Positions 35,645-46,143 of a stretch of DNA of 64,000 nucleotides are shown piece after piece. Under the pieces are notes generated by a model that did not search any database, was not told the DNA's origin, and saw nothing but the letters and a program-made list of their open reading frames with translations. The number at the start of each line of letters is the position of its first letter. Within the stretch, counting starts at the first letter, position 1. The DNA comes from Jiella endophytica. GTDB lineage: Bacteria > Pseudomonadota > Alphaproteobacteria > Rhizobiales > Rhizobiaceae. Both the position numbers and the translations under genes were made by a program. Location: assembly GCF_004519335.1 (NCBI RefSeq), contig NZ_SOZD01000003.1, forward strand, positions 62,001-126,000, written 5' to 3'.

Positions 35645-35977
35645 CGCGGCCCGCCAACCCGGTCGTCAAGGCGCTGCGATGGTATTCATCGCCCCTGCGA
35701 CTTTCGTCGCAGCCCATCGCTCCAACGCAACGCCGTTCCGCAACCCATCGGGGCTCTGCGGAAAGCCTGCCGGCCCCGCGCGGCCCGGGGATGCGGTCGC
35801 TCCCGCCCGCCACCCGGCCCCGCTCCGTCGCCGGCCGTCGCGCCGGACTTTTTTCGTCCCGAGGCTTGCCACGGCCATCCCTGCTATGGAATTCATCATG
35901 CACACGGACGCGGCGTTCCTGACAATAAGCTGCGCCGGCACGTCCTGACCAAGAAGAACCGGCAAAAAAGGCGGTCG
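35645..35977. other. Gap before livH with a hairpin
   Basis: About 330 bp without a supported gene. A 7-bp stem CTGCGAC/GTCGCAG with a 4-base loop at 35695-35712 could end the PAP2 transcript. The livH promoter should lie in the last 120 bp, but no consensus pair is convincing. Confidence 0.5.
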
Positions 35978-36895
35978 ATGGAATATTTTCTGCAGCAATT
36001 GATCAACGGGGTAACCCTCGGTTCGATCTACGGGCTGATCGCCATCGGTTACACGATGGTCTACGGCATCATCGGCATGATCAATTTCGCCCATGGCGAG
36101 ATTTTCATGATCGGCTCGTTCATCGCGCTCGCGGTCTTCCTCGCGCTGGCGGCGATCGGTATCACCTTCCTGCCGCTCGTCATCCTTCTGATGATCATCG
36201 TCGCCATGCTGTGCACCGCGGCCTGGGGCTGGACCATCGAGCGGGTCGCCTACCGGCCGCTCAGGGGCTCCTTCCGGCTCGCCCCGCTGATTACCGCGAT
36301 CGGCATGTCGATCTTCCTGCAGAACTTCGTCCAGGTCACCCAGGGCGCCCGCGTCAAGCCGCTGCCGCCGCAGATCCAGGGTGGCCTCACCCTGATGGAT
36401 TCGCCGAGCGGCATCGTCGTCCAGATCTCGTGGATCCAGATCATCATCATCGCCATGACCGTGGTGCTGATGACCGCCTTCTCGCTGATCATCTCGCGCA
36501 CTTCCCTCGGCCGCCAGCAGCGCGCCTGCGAGCAGGACCGCAAGATGGCCTCGCTCCTCGGCGTCAATGTCGACCGGACGATCTCGCTGACCTTCGTCAT
36601 GGGCGCCGCGCTCGCCGCCGTCGCCGGCATGATGTTCCTGCTCTATTACGGCGTCATCGACTTCTACATCGGCTTCATCGCCGGCGTGAAAGCCTTCACC
36701 GCGGCGGTCCTCGGCGGCATCGGCTCGCTGCCCGGCGCGATGCTCGGCGGCCTCGCCATCGGCCTGATCGAGACCTTCTGGTCGGGCTACTTCTCGGTCG
36801 AGTACAAGGACGTCGCCGCCTTCTCGATCCTCGCGATCGTCCTGATCTTCATGCCGTCCGGCCTGCTTGGCCGCCCGGAAGTCGAGAAGGTCTGA
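35978..36895 (+). CDS. livH: Branched-chain amino acid ABC permease LivH
   Basis: This 305-residue inner-membrane permease forms the transport channel with LivM. It has eight or more hydrophobic helices and the LivH start QQLINGVTLGSIYGLIAIGY, with NFAHGEIFMIGS soon after. The coupling-helix region includes ACEQDRKMASLLGVNVDRT, which docks to the ATPase. AAGGCGG precedes the ATG. It is the first gene of livHMGF. Confidence 0.95.
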   Translation: MEYFLQQLINGVTLGSIYGLIAIGYTMVYGIIGMINFAHGEIFMIGSFIALAVFLALAAIGITFLPLVILLMIIVAMLCTAAWGWTIERVAYRPLRGSFRLAPLITAIGMSIFLQNFVQVTQGARVKPLPPQIQGGLTLMDSPSGIVVQISWIQIIIIAMTVVLMTAFSLIISRTSLGRQQRACEQDRKMASLLGVNVDRTISLTFVMGAALAAVAGMMFLLYYGVIDFYIGFIAGVKAFTAAVLGGIGSLPGAMLGGLAIGLIETFWSGYFSVEYKDVAAFSILAIVLIFMPSGLLGRPEVEKV

Positions 36896-36901
36896 AGACT
36901 G

Positions 36902-38359
36902 ATGAGCGACATGACTTCGCCTTCCGCCGCCGACCATCCGGAGGGCGCGGAGCGCCTGTCCGAGGAACGCCGCGAGGCCATGCGGGGCGAGCCGCCCTTC
37001 GTCGAGGCGCCGACGACGGATTCCCGCCTCGTCCGATCGCTGAAGGAAGCCGGCATCACCGCCGGGCTGGTGGCGCTGCTGACGCTGTTCTTCTTCCTGT
37101 TCAGGACCGACATCGCCGTCGGAGGCCTCGCCCTCAGCCTCGATCCGGTGACCTGGATCGTCGCCATCGCCATCGCCTTCGTCGGCCGCTTCCTGCTCTC
37201 CTTCTTCGTCTTCGCCGGCGAAAGGCCGTCGGTCGGCGGCTGGAAGAAGGTGGCGGCGGCGACCGCCCGCTGGCCGATCGGCAAGGCGCTCGGGGCGATC
37301 CTGCTCCTCGTCGCCCTCACCCTGCCGTTCCTGCTCTCGACCTTCCTGCCGAGCCAGAACCGCTATCTCCTCGACCTGGCGATTCTGATCCTCACCTATG
37401 TGATGCTCGGCTGGGGCCTCAACATCGTCGTCGGCCTCGCCGGCCTGCTCGATCTCGGCTACGTCGCCTTCTACGCCGTCGGCGCCTATTCCTTCGCGCT
37501 GCTCGCCACCAATTTCGATCTCGGCTTCTGGGTCTGCCTGCCGATGGCCGGGCTGTTCGCGGCGCTCTGGGGCATCGTCCTCGGATTCCCGGTGCTGCGG
37601 CTCAGGGGCGACTATCTCGCCATCGTCACGCTCGCCTTCGGCGAGATCATCCGCGTCGTGCTTCTCAACTGGTACGACTTCACCGGCGGCCCGAACGGCG
37701 TCCTCGGCATTCCGAAGCCGACGCTCTTCGGTCTCGAATTCTCCCGCGGCGAAGGCTCGTTCTCGGACTTCTTCGGCATCTCCTACAGCCCGGTGCAGCG
37801 TTTCGTCTTTCTCTACTACATCATCCTCGCCCTGGCGCTTCTGACCAACTTCGTCACCATGCGGATGCGCAAGCTGCCGGTCGGCCGGGCCTGGGAGGCG
37901 CTGCGTGAAGACGAGATCGCCTGCCGCTCGCTCGGCATCAACACCGTCAACGTCAAGCTGACGGCATTTGCCACCGGCGCGATGTTCGGCGGCTTCGCCG
38001 GATCGTTCTTCGCCACCCGCCAGGGCTTCATCTCGCCGGAAAGCTTCACCTTCATCGAATCGGCGATCATCCTCGCCATCGTCGTCCTCGGCGGCCTCGG
38101 CTCGCAGCTCGGTGTCGTCATCGCCTCGGTGGTGATGATCGGCGGCATCGAGCTGTTGCGAAACCTCACGGGCCTCCAGGCGATCTTCGGCGCCGGCTTC
38201 GATCCCACCCAGTACCGCATGCTGATCTTCGGCCTCGCCATGGTGCTGATCATGGTCTGGAAGCCCCGCGGCCTCGTTTCGACACGCTCGCCATCGGCCG
38301 TCTACAAGGAAAAGAAGACCATCGGCGCCGATCTCGTGGCTCAGGGCGAGGGTCACTGA
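36902..38359 (+). CDS. livM: Branched-chain amino acid ABC permease LivM (long form)
   Basis: This is a 485-residue permease partner of LivH. The core (about 150-470) has [20 protein letters not shown] and [20 protein letters not shown], the ATPase coupling loop. About 140 residues precede the core: a charged cytoplasmic start, then two extra hydrophobic segments and a linker, as in many alphaproteobacterial LivM proteins with a DUF3382-like extension. The last base of its stop is the first base of the livG start (TGATG). Confidence 0.94.
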   Translation: MSDMTSPSAADHPEGAERLSEERREAMRGEPPFVEAPTTDSRLVRSLKEAGITAGLVALLTLFFFLFRTDIAVGGLALSLDPVTWIVAIAIAFVGRFLLSFFVFAGERPSVGGWKKVAAATARWPIGKALGAILLLVALTLPFLLSTFLPSQNRYLLDLAILILTYVMLGWGLNIVVGLAGLLDLGYVAFYAVGAYSFALLATNFDLGFWVCLPMAGLFAALWGIVLGFPVLRLRGDYLAIVTLAFGEIIRVVLLNWYDFTGGPNGVLGIPKPTLFGLEFSRGEGSFSDFFGISYSPVQRFVFLYYIILALALLTNFVTMRMRKLPVGRAWEALREDEIACRSLGINTVNVKLTAFATGAMFGGFAGSFFATRQGFISPESFTFIESAIILAIVVLGGLGSQLGVVIASVVMIGGIELLRNLTGLQAIFGAGFDPTQYRMLIFGLAMVLIMVWKPRGLVSTRSPSAVYKEKKTIGADLVAQGEGH

Positions 38360-39314
38360 TGCTGAAACAGACCCGCAACTGGTCGGCCGATCCGGTCCTG
38401 TCGGTGGAGCATCTGACGATGCGCTTCGGCGGCCTCGTCGCTGTCGACGACCTTTCCTTCAATGTCGGCCGCGGCGACATCACCGCGCTGATCGGCCCGA
38501 ACGGCGCCGGCAAGACCACCGTCTTCAACTGCGTCACCGGCTTCTACAAGCCGACCGAGGGGCGCATCGCGCTTCGCCGCGAGGGCGCGGTCGAGGACGA
38601 GAAGATCGCCGAGCTCACCCGCAGCGGCCGCCAGTACAGCGACGGCGAGACGAGCCCGGTCTTCCTGCTCGAGCGCATGACCGACTTTCGCATCACCGAG
38701 GTCGCCGGCGTCGCCCGTACCTTCCAGAACATCCGCCTGTTCGGCGGCATGACGGTACTCGAGAACCTGCTGGTCGCCCAGCACAACAAGCTGATGCGCG
38801 CCTCGGGCTATTCGGTCGCCGGGCTGCTCGGCCTGCCGGGCTATCGCCGCGCCGCGGCGGCCGCCAAGGAAACCGCCGTCGAGTGGCTGCGCCGGGTCGA
38901 TCTGCTCGACCGGGCGGACGATCCCGCGGCCGACCTTCCCTATGGCGCCCAGCGCCGGCTGGAGATCGCAAGGGCGCTCTGCACCAACCCGGTGCTCTTG
39001 TGCCTCGACGAGCCGGCAGCGGGCCTCAACCCGCGCGAATCCGCCGAGCTCAACACGCTGCTGAAATATATCCGCGACGAGCACGGCGTGTCGGTGCTGC
39101 TGATCGAGCACGACATGGGCGTCGTCATGGAGATCTCCGACCACATCGTCGTCCTCGACTACGGCAAGAAGATCTCCGACGGCACCGCCGCCGAGGTCCG
39201 CAGCGACCCGAAGGTCATCGCCGCCTATCTCGGCGTCGACGACGAGGAGGTCGAGGAAGTCGAACGCGACCTCGACGTGAAGACCGGCCCCAAGGCCGCC
39301 GAAGGAGGCGCCCT

Positions 39315-39318
<4 letters not shown>
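38359..39318 (+). CDS. livG: Branched-chain amino acid ABC ATPase LivG
   Basis: This 319-residue ATPase carries Walker A GPNGAGKTT (about 49-57), a C-loop reading LPYGAQRRLEIARAL in place of the usual LSGGQ form, Walker B LLCLDEPAAGLNP and the H-loop IEHDMGVV. The atypical YGAQ C-loop is normal for LivG. An insertion (about 75-110, REGAVEDEKIAELTRSGR) and a charged C-terminal tail are longer than in E. coli. GTGA overlap with livF. Confidence 0.95.
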
Positions 39319-40073
<755 letters not shown>

Positions 40074-40074
40074 C

Positions 40075-40428
40075 ATGACACCTGAGATGGGCATCCTCTG
40101 GGAGGTCTCCTTCTGGGAGTTCTTCTTCGTCACGGTGATCCTCGGCGGTGGCGGCGCCTGGATGATCGGCCGCTCGACGGCGCTGAGATGGAGCGGCTGG
40201 GGCCTCCTCGCCTTCTATGTCTTCCTGCTTTCGATCGCCGTCCGCTTCATCCATTTCAGCTTGTTCAACGGCACGTTCCTCTTGCCGCTGTCGCACTTTG
40301 GGACCGGCCTATACTACGGCGTCGTCGACTACGTGGTGCTGTTTGCAATCGCCTCCGCCGCCCGTGTCTTCGTGAGGAATCGCCAGATGGCGCGGCAATA
40401 CGGCTTCCTCGACCGGGCAACCGTTTGA
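40075..40428 (+). CDS. DUF6867-type membrane protein after livF
   Basis: This is a 117-residue protein with three predicted membrane helices (EFFFVTVILGGGGAWMI, WGLLAFYVFLLSIAVRFIHF and YYGVVDYVVLFAIASAARVF). Rhizobial genomes carry this family between livF and livK. The block SLFNGTFLLPLSHFGTGLYY between helices 2 and 3 is well packed. Its fixed place in the transporter operon suggests an accessory subunit, but no function is established. ATG 40075 lies one base after the livF stop; GGGGGAG is upstream. Confidence 0.78.
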   Translation: MTPEMGILWEVSFWEFFFVTVILGGGGAWMIGRSTALRWSGWGLLAFYVFLLSIAVRFIHFSLFNGTFLLPLSHFGTGLYYGVVDYVVLFAIASAARVFVRNRQMARQYGFLDRATV

Positions 40429-40571
40429 GCGGGGCGGAAAGCTTGCGATATTTTTCCCCGTTACGCTTCCATGGCGAAACGTTCCGGGCTTTAATCCCCG
40501 GCAGGTAGGGGGAGGTCGCTACCTGATGCGGCGGCACGCCGCAGAATTTGTTCAACACAGGGAAGGTTCGT

Positions 40572-41669
<1,098 letters not shown>

Positions 41670-41761
41670 GGCCTGCGATGGCCGCGGCGGTGGGGATCGC
41701 AAGCCGGTCCCCGCCGTGCGGCTTCGCGAGCCGGTTCGTTCCGGCCGAGCCACAGTGAAAC

Positions 41762-41800
41762 GAAAGCGCCGCGGATCCGCACCGGATCCGCGGCGCTTTC
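41762..41800. terminator. Perfect 17-bp terminator hairpin after livK
   Basis: Arms at 41762-41778 and 41784-41800 are exact reverse complements (17 bp each) around the 5-nt loop GCACC, and the stem ends in GAAAGC/GCTTTC. A weaker G-rich dyad lies just before it at about 41683-41718. The hairpin follows livK by 92 bp and has short U-rich flanks both ways, so it can stop transcripts from either side. Confidence 0.85.
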
Positions 41801-41901
41801 ATTCGTGTCGCGCGGCGCATCCGAATGCATCGATGAAATTGCCCGAACCAGAGGCGCCAGTGCGCGTGTCCGTCGGGCGTGCCAGTCCGGTGCTGCCAGC
41901 G

Positions 41902-41960
41902 CGCCGCGCGTCCGATAGGACGCACAAAGGCCGCGCCAACTCTTTGAGTCCACGGCATCG
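41902..41960. repeat. Interspersed repeat, copy A (GCGTCC-N4-GGACGC core)
   Basis: Copy A contains GCGTCCGATAGGACGCACAA, a 6-bp-arm palindrome followed by AGG. It matches copy B at 58330-58388 over about 50 bp, and both are followed by CGGGCCGATGCTG some tens of bases on. Rhizobial genomes contain families of short intergenic elements of this kind. Confidence 0.7.
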
Positions 41961-42103
41961 TGCTTGCCGACAGTCGTTTCCGATGTTCGGGCCGATGCTG
42001 CCAAGCCGCGCGATCAGGGCCGGCTTGATCCGAAGCGGAATGCCCCGAAGTGCCGCCGCAGAATTTCACGGCAGTCGCGACGACCGGCGCCCTGCCTGTC
42101 TCG

Positions 42104-42550
42104 TCAGTGGCTGATCGCCCGGTCGAGGCCCTTGAGGCCCGCCTCGAGGCCGCGACGCTCGTCTTCCGAGAGGTTCTTCAGGACGGCCAGCTCGGCCTCG
42201 CAGATCTTCGGCAGAAGCCGTGTCAGCGCCGCCGTCCCGTCTTCGGTCAGAGCGAGATATTCGAACCGCCGGTCGGAGGTCGCCCTTTCCCGGGAAACCC
42301 AGCCGCGCTGGTCGAGCGAGGCGACGGCCCGGCTGACCTTGGTCTTGTCCATCGCGGTGAGTTCGACGATGTGCGACGAGGTCAGCTTCGAGCGTTCGCT
42401 GCCGAGCGCCAGAAGCACGGCGAATTCGGGCGACGTCAGCCCCTGCTCGCGCTTGTGGACCCGCGATGTCACGCGCCCGAGGGCGGTGGCGGCGCGGATC
42501 AGCCGATTGGAAACGAGAAGGTGCTGGTTCTGTTCAATCATGCCTCCCAT
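42104..42550 (-). CDS. MarR-family transcriptional regulator
   Basis: This is a 148-residue MarR regulator with the HTH LTSSHIVELTAMDKTKVSRA (about 56-75) and the wing ATSDRRFEYLALTEDG. GAGGGGTG six bases before ATG 42550 supports the start. It is divergent from acpXL, with a perfect 9-bp palindrome 71 bp upstream of its own start that looks like its operator. The gap also carries the acpXL promoter region, so it may influence lipid A genes. Ligand is unknown. Confidence 0.88.
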   Translation of the reverse strand: MGGMIEQNQHLLVSNRLIRAATALGRVTSRVHKREQGLTSPEFAVLLALGSERSKLTSSHIVELTAMDKTKVSRAVASLDQRGWVSRERATSDRRFEYLALTEDGTAALTRLLPKICEAELAVLKNLSEDERRGLEAGLKGLDRAISH

Positions 42551-42953
42551 GATTTCACCCCTCGGCTGAAGAAGTTGTTGTTTTACCGAAGACTCAGGCG
42601 TTCACCAAAGACCTTCTCTATCGGTGAGGCAACCTCACCGAAGCGATTTGGTTGAGTTTCTTTGCTATTCCCGAAAAGCCATGTGGCTTGACTGAAAGCG
42701 CAACCTAGCTTCAACTTTGCGCGGTTTCCGTCATCTTGCAAGTCGTGACGGTTGAAAAAAGTGTGCATGTAGCGACTGCAGGTCTCTTGCGGAATGTCGA
42801 GCGGAAACCTATGGCTGCATGCTGCACTGCACTGCCGGAGTTCGCGCGCCGCGCTCGGACGCGGCGCCGGAAACGAACATGCTTTGCTTTTCGCGCGACG
42901 ATTCCCTATAGCATCGCGCCAATCCAAACAGACCAGTGCATAAGGGTAGGTCA
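42551..42953. other. AT-richer divergent control region, marR/acpXL
   Basis: About 400 bp, clearly more AT-rich than the neighbouring genes. Features seen: the palindrome at 42621-42641, a short hairpin AAGCC/GGCTT at about 42676-42689, and A/T runs near 42750. No ORF with a family match was found. Confidence 0.55.
42621..42641. promoter_or_regulatory. Palindrome TCGGTGAGG-N3-CCTCACCGA, probable MarR operator
   Basis: The two 9-bp arms are exact reverse complements with a 3-bp centre, a size and symmetry typical for MarR dimers. It lies 71 bp before the marR start in the divergent region to acpXL. Binding is inferred. Confidence 0.6.
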
Positions 42954-43238
42954 TTGTCCTCAACTTTCGACCGGGTCGCCGACATCATTGCCGAAACGAG
43001 CGAGATCGACCGCGACGAGATCACGCCGGAGAGCCACACCATCGAGGATCTCGGGATCGATTCTCTCGATTTCCTCGACATCGTCTTTGCGATCGACAAG
43101 GAGTTCGGGATCAAGATCCCGCTCGAGAAGTGGACGCAGGAGGTCAATGAGGGCCAGGCTCCGACCGAGGAATATTTCGTCCTCAAGAATCTCTGCGCCA
43201 AGATCGACGAGCTGCGGGCGGCCAAGGCCGCCGGCTGA
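42954..43238 (+). CDS. acpXL: Acyl carrier protein AcpXL
   Basis: AcpXL carries the 27-hydroxyoctacosanoyl (very-long-chain) group that is put on rhizobial lipid A. The 94-residue protein matches AcpXL from [20 protein letters not shown] through [20 protein letters not shown], with the phosphopantetheine Ser37, to [20 protein letters not shown]. The TTG at 42954, 5 bp after TAAGGGTAGG, gives the usual length; the ATG at 42936 would add six residues. It opens the very-long-chain cluster, but fabZ, which normally follows, is missing. Confidence 0.95.
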   Translation: MSSTFDRVADIIAETSEIDRDEITPESHTIEDLGIDSLDFLDIVFAIDKEFGIKIPLEKWTQEVNEGQAPTEEYFVLKNLCAKIDELRAAKAAG

Positions 43239-43482
43239 GCCGCGTCGCGCGGATCAACGCTTCGGCCGCGCGAAAAATCCGCTCTTTCGAATCCTCCCGG
43301 TCGGCACCTATATGCGTCTGCGCGGCCGTCTTCTGGCGAGCGGGCGAATGAGCGGCGTCGCCTGACGGCGGGCTGCGCGACGCGCCCCGGCTTTTGAGCG
43401 CCGCGCGGCCGCCGTCACGGGACGCTGGCGGCAGGATGCTTCGGCGGCGGATGGCGGATATCGGGACCAATGGAATGATCGC

Positions 43483-44691
43483 ATGACTGAGCCAAGGGAC
43501 GTACTGATCACCGGGATCGGCCTGGTCTCCTCCCTCGGCGAGGGCATCGGCGCCCATCTCGACGCCTTCGCCCGCGGCCCGGGCCTGCAGCCGAACATCA
43601 AGACGGAAGGCTTTGAGCCTTATTTCGTCCACGGCCTGCCGGCGATCGACTGGTCGAAGCAGATCGCCAAGAAGGGCGACCTTCGCCAGATGGAGACCTG
43701 GCAGAAGCTCGGCACCTATTCGGCGGGCCTGGCGCTGGAAGACGCCGGCATTCCGATGGACGAGGCGGTACGCGCCGAGATCGACATGATCGTCGCGGCG
43801 GGCGGCGGCGAGCGCGACGCCTCCGTCGACGCCATGGTCATGGACAGGGCCAGGGGACCGAACGATCCCGAAAAAGTCATCAACGAGACGCTTTCCACCG
43901 AACTTCGGCCGACCCTGTTCCTCGCCCAGCTCTCCAACCTCCTCGCCGGCAACATCTCGATCGTCCATAAGGTCACCGGCTCCTCGCGCACCTTCATGGG
44001 CGAAGAGGCGGCGGGCATCTCGGCGCTCTATTCCGCCCGGGCCCGCATCGCGTCCGGCCAGAGCGAGATCTGCCTCGTCGGCAGCGCCTTTTCGGCCGAG
44101 CGCAAGGATCTCATCCTCAATTTCGATCTGGCCGAGCTGATGCTGAAGGACGAGTGGCGGCCGGTCTTCGCCCGCACCGGCGACCGGCAGGGCATCGCCG
44201 TCGGCAGCGTCGGCGCCTTCCTGGTGCTGGAATCGCCCGAACACGCCGCGGCGCGCTCGGCGAAAGCCTATGCCCGCCTCGTCTCGGCGCTCGGCGACCG
44301 CGGCCGCCGCGATCTCGAAAAGACCGCCGGCCGCTTTGCCGATCTCCTGCCGAAGCCGACGGCGTCGATGGACGAGGTGCTGGTGCTTTCCGGCGCCACC
44401 GGCCTTTCCGAAATCACCGGCGTCGAGCGCAAGGTCCTCGCCGAGCTCCTCGCCGGCGCCCCGGTCCGGGCCTATGGCAGCGTTCTTGGCCATTCCTTCG
44501 AGGCGCAGATGCCGGCGGGCGTCGCGCTTGCCGCGGGCGCTCTCTCCCGAGGCATGGCGATCCCGCCCTTCGACACCGGCGAGGAGCGCCCGTCCGAGGC
44601 CGCGCCGCGGCAGGCGGTGGTCACCAGCATCGGCCATCTCCACGGCGAAGGCGTCTGCCTCGTCGAGACGATCGAGGGAGGCCGGCCATGA
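43483..44691 (+). CDS. fabF2XL: FabF2XL ketosynthase-like protein without active-site Cys (KS-beta type)
   Basis: This is a 402-residue thiolase-fold ketosynthase of the very-long-chain cluster. The nucleophile block that should read TACASG is HKVTGSSRTFMGE (about 162-174), so the catalytic Cys is absent. The NAHGT histidine is replaced by GATGLSE, although GHSFEAQ keeps one His. It therefore resembles the chain-length-factor subunit of type II polyketide synthases and probably works as a heterodimer with FabF1XL. SD is weak. It comes 244 bp after acpXL. Confidence 0.88.
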   Translation: MTEPRDVLITGIGLVSSLGEGIGAHLDAFARGPGLQPNIKTEGFEPYFVHGLPAIDWSKQIAKKGDLRQMETWQKLGTYSAGLALEDAGIPMDEAVRAEIDMIVAAGGGERDASVDAMVMDRARGPNDPEKVINETLSTELRPTLFLAQLSNLLAGNISIVHKVTGSSRTFMGEEAAGISALYSARARIASGQSEICLVGSAFSAERKDLILNFDLAELMLKDEWRPVFARTGDRQGIAVGSVGAFLVLESPEHAAARSAKAYARLVSALGDRGRRDLEKTAGRFADLLPKPTASMDEVLVLSGATGLSEITGVERKVLAELLAGAPVRAYGSVLGHSFEAQMPAGVALAAGALSRGMAIPPFDTGEERPSEAAPRQAVVTSIGHLHGEGVCLVETIEGGRP

Positions 44692-44725
44692 TCCCGGCAA
44701 GCGCCGACAACAGGGGTATGTCACG

Positions 44726-46012
44726 ATGAGCGCCAGCGACACCGATTTCCTCGGCCGCCCGGTCATCGCCGTCACCGGCCTCGGCATCGTCTCCTCCCTC
44801 GGCCGCGGCGTCGAGGAGAACTGGGAGGCGCTGACTGCCGGTCGTTCGGGGATCCACCGGATCGACCGCTTCTCGACCGAGGGGCTGCGCACGACGATCT
44901 CCGGCAGCGTCGACTTCATGGGCGAAATGGGCGAGACCTCGACCGGTCTCTCCTATGCGATGGCCGAGGCCGCCGGCTCGGAGGCGATCCGCATGGCCGG
45001 GCTGAAGGACGACGATTTCGGCGGCCCGCTGTTCCTCGCCGCACCGCCCGTCGAGATGGAGTGGCAGCACCGGCTGCTGCTCGACAGGCTCGACGGCGCC
45101 GCCATCGAGGAGGCCGGCTACGACCGGCTGCTTCAGGTCGCGCGCAAGCATCCCGACCCGTCGATCTACCACCTCACCCAGTGCAGCCGGATCTCCGAGC
45201 TCCTCGCCGACCGTCTCGGCACCCGCGGCCTGCCGATCACCCTCTCCACCGCCTGCGCCTCCGGTGCCAGCGCCATCCAGCTCGGCGTCGAGGCGATCCG
45301 CCGGGGCGAGACGAGCCGGGCGATCACCATCGGCACCGACGGCTCGATCACCCAGGAATCGCTGATCCGCTTCTCGCTGCTCTCGGCGCTTTCGACCCAG
45401 AACGAGGTCCCCGAAAAGGCGTCGAAGCCGTTCTCCAAGGACCGCGACGGCTTCGTCATGGCCGAGGGCGCCGGCGCTCTGGTGCTGGAATCCTATGCCG
45501 AGGCGAAGGCCCGCGGCGCGAGGATCTACGGCCTCATCCTCGGCTGCGGCGAGCGCGCCGACGACTTCCACCGCACCCGCTCCAAGCCCGACGGCTCGCC
45601 GATCATCGCGGCGATCAAGGCGGGGCTTGCCGATGCCGGGCTCGGGCCGGAGGGAATCGACTACATCAATGCCCACGGCACATCGACGCCGGAGAACGAC
45701 CGCATGGAGGCGACCGGCCTTGCCGCCGTCTTCGGCGACGAGCTGAAGTCGACGCCGATCTCCTCCAACAAGTCGATGATCGGCCACACGCTGACCGCAG
45801 CCGGCGCCATCGAGGCCGCCTTCTCGATCCTGTCTTTGAAGGACGGCATCCTGCCGCCGACGATCAACCACGCCAATCCCGATCCCGCCATCGAGCTCGA
45901 CGTCGTGCCGAACGAGGCGCGGCGCCAGGAGATCGGCGCGGTCCTCTCCAGTTCCTTCGGCTTCGGCGGGCAGAACGCCTGCCTCGTTCTCGGCCGCGCT
46001 CCCGACGCCTGA
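44726..46012 (+). CDS. fabF1XL: FabF1XL beta-ketoacyl-ACP synthase (active partner)
   Basis: This 428-residue ketosynthase condenses malonyl-ACP with the growing acyl chain on AcpXL. The active-site triad is present: Cys177 in STACASG, His in INAHGTSTPEND and His in MIGHTLTAAG. It follows FabF2XL by 34 bp and is probably the catalytic half of the pair. ATG 44726 is chosen; the frame is open upstream only as overlap with fabF2XL. Confidence 0.93.
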   Translation: MSASDTDFLGRPVIAVTGLGIVSSLGRGVEENWEALTAGRSGIHRIDRFSTEGLRTTISGSVDFMGEMGETSTGLSYAMAEAAGSEAIRMAGLKDDDFGGPLFLAAPPVEMEWQHRLLLDRLDGAAIEEAGYDRLLQVARKHPDPSIYHLTQCSRISELLADRLGTRGLPITLSTACASGASAIQLGVEAIRRGETSRAITIGTDGSITQESLIRFSLLSALSTQNEVPEKASKPFSKDRDGFVMAEGAGALVLESYAEAKARGARIYGLILGCGERADDFHRTRSKPDGSPIIAAIKAGLADAGLGPEGIDYINAHGTSTPENDRMEATGLAAVFGDELKSTPISSNKSMIGHTLTAAGAIEAAFSILSLKDGILPPTINHANPDPAIELDVVPNEARRQEIGAVLSSSFGFGGQNACLVLGRAPDA

Positions 46013-46143
46013 GCGCCGGCTGCCACCCATCGCATGGTCCAGGACGGCGCGACGTTGCGCTTCGACAGGATCATGCCAAAGAAAAGACCCCGAGCGGCGA
46101 GGCGAGCGATCGCCCGCCGCCATGAAACGTCAGGGCCATTTCG

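Larger units (their letters stand above)
41670..42103. other. Intergenic region livK to marR
   Basis: About 430 bp without a gene. It holds the strong terminator (41762-41800) and the repeat copy A (41902-41960). Frames read through the repeat have no family match or ribosome site. Confidence 0.6.

Noticed and set aside
35666-38356. 896-codon minus-strand frame opposite livH/livM
   Set aside because: Shadow ORF rich in Asp, Glu, His and Arg, with no family features.
43239-43365. Possible fabZ remnant between acpXL and fabF2XL
   Set aside because: The frame reading through this gap has no hotdog-fold signature and no continuity with FabZ.
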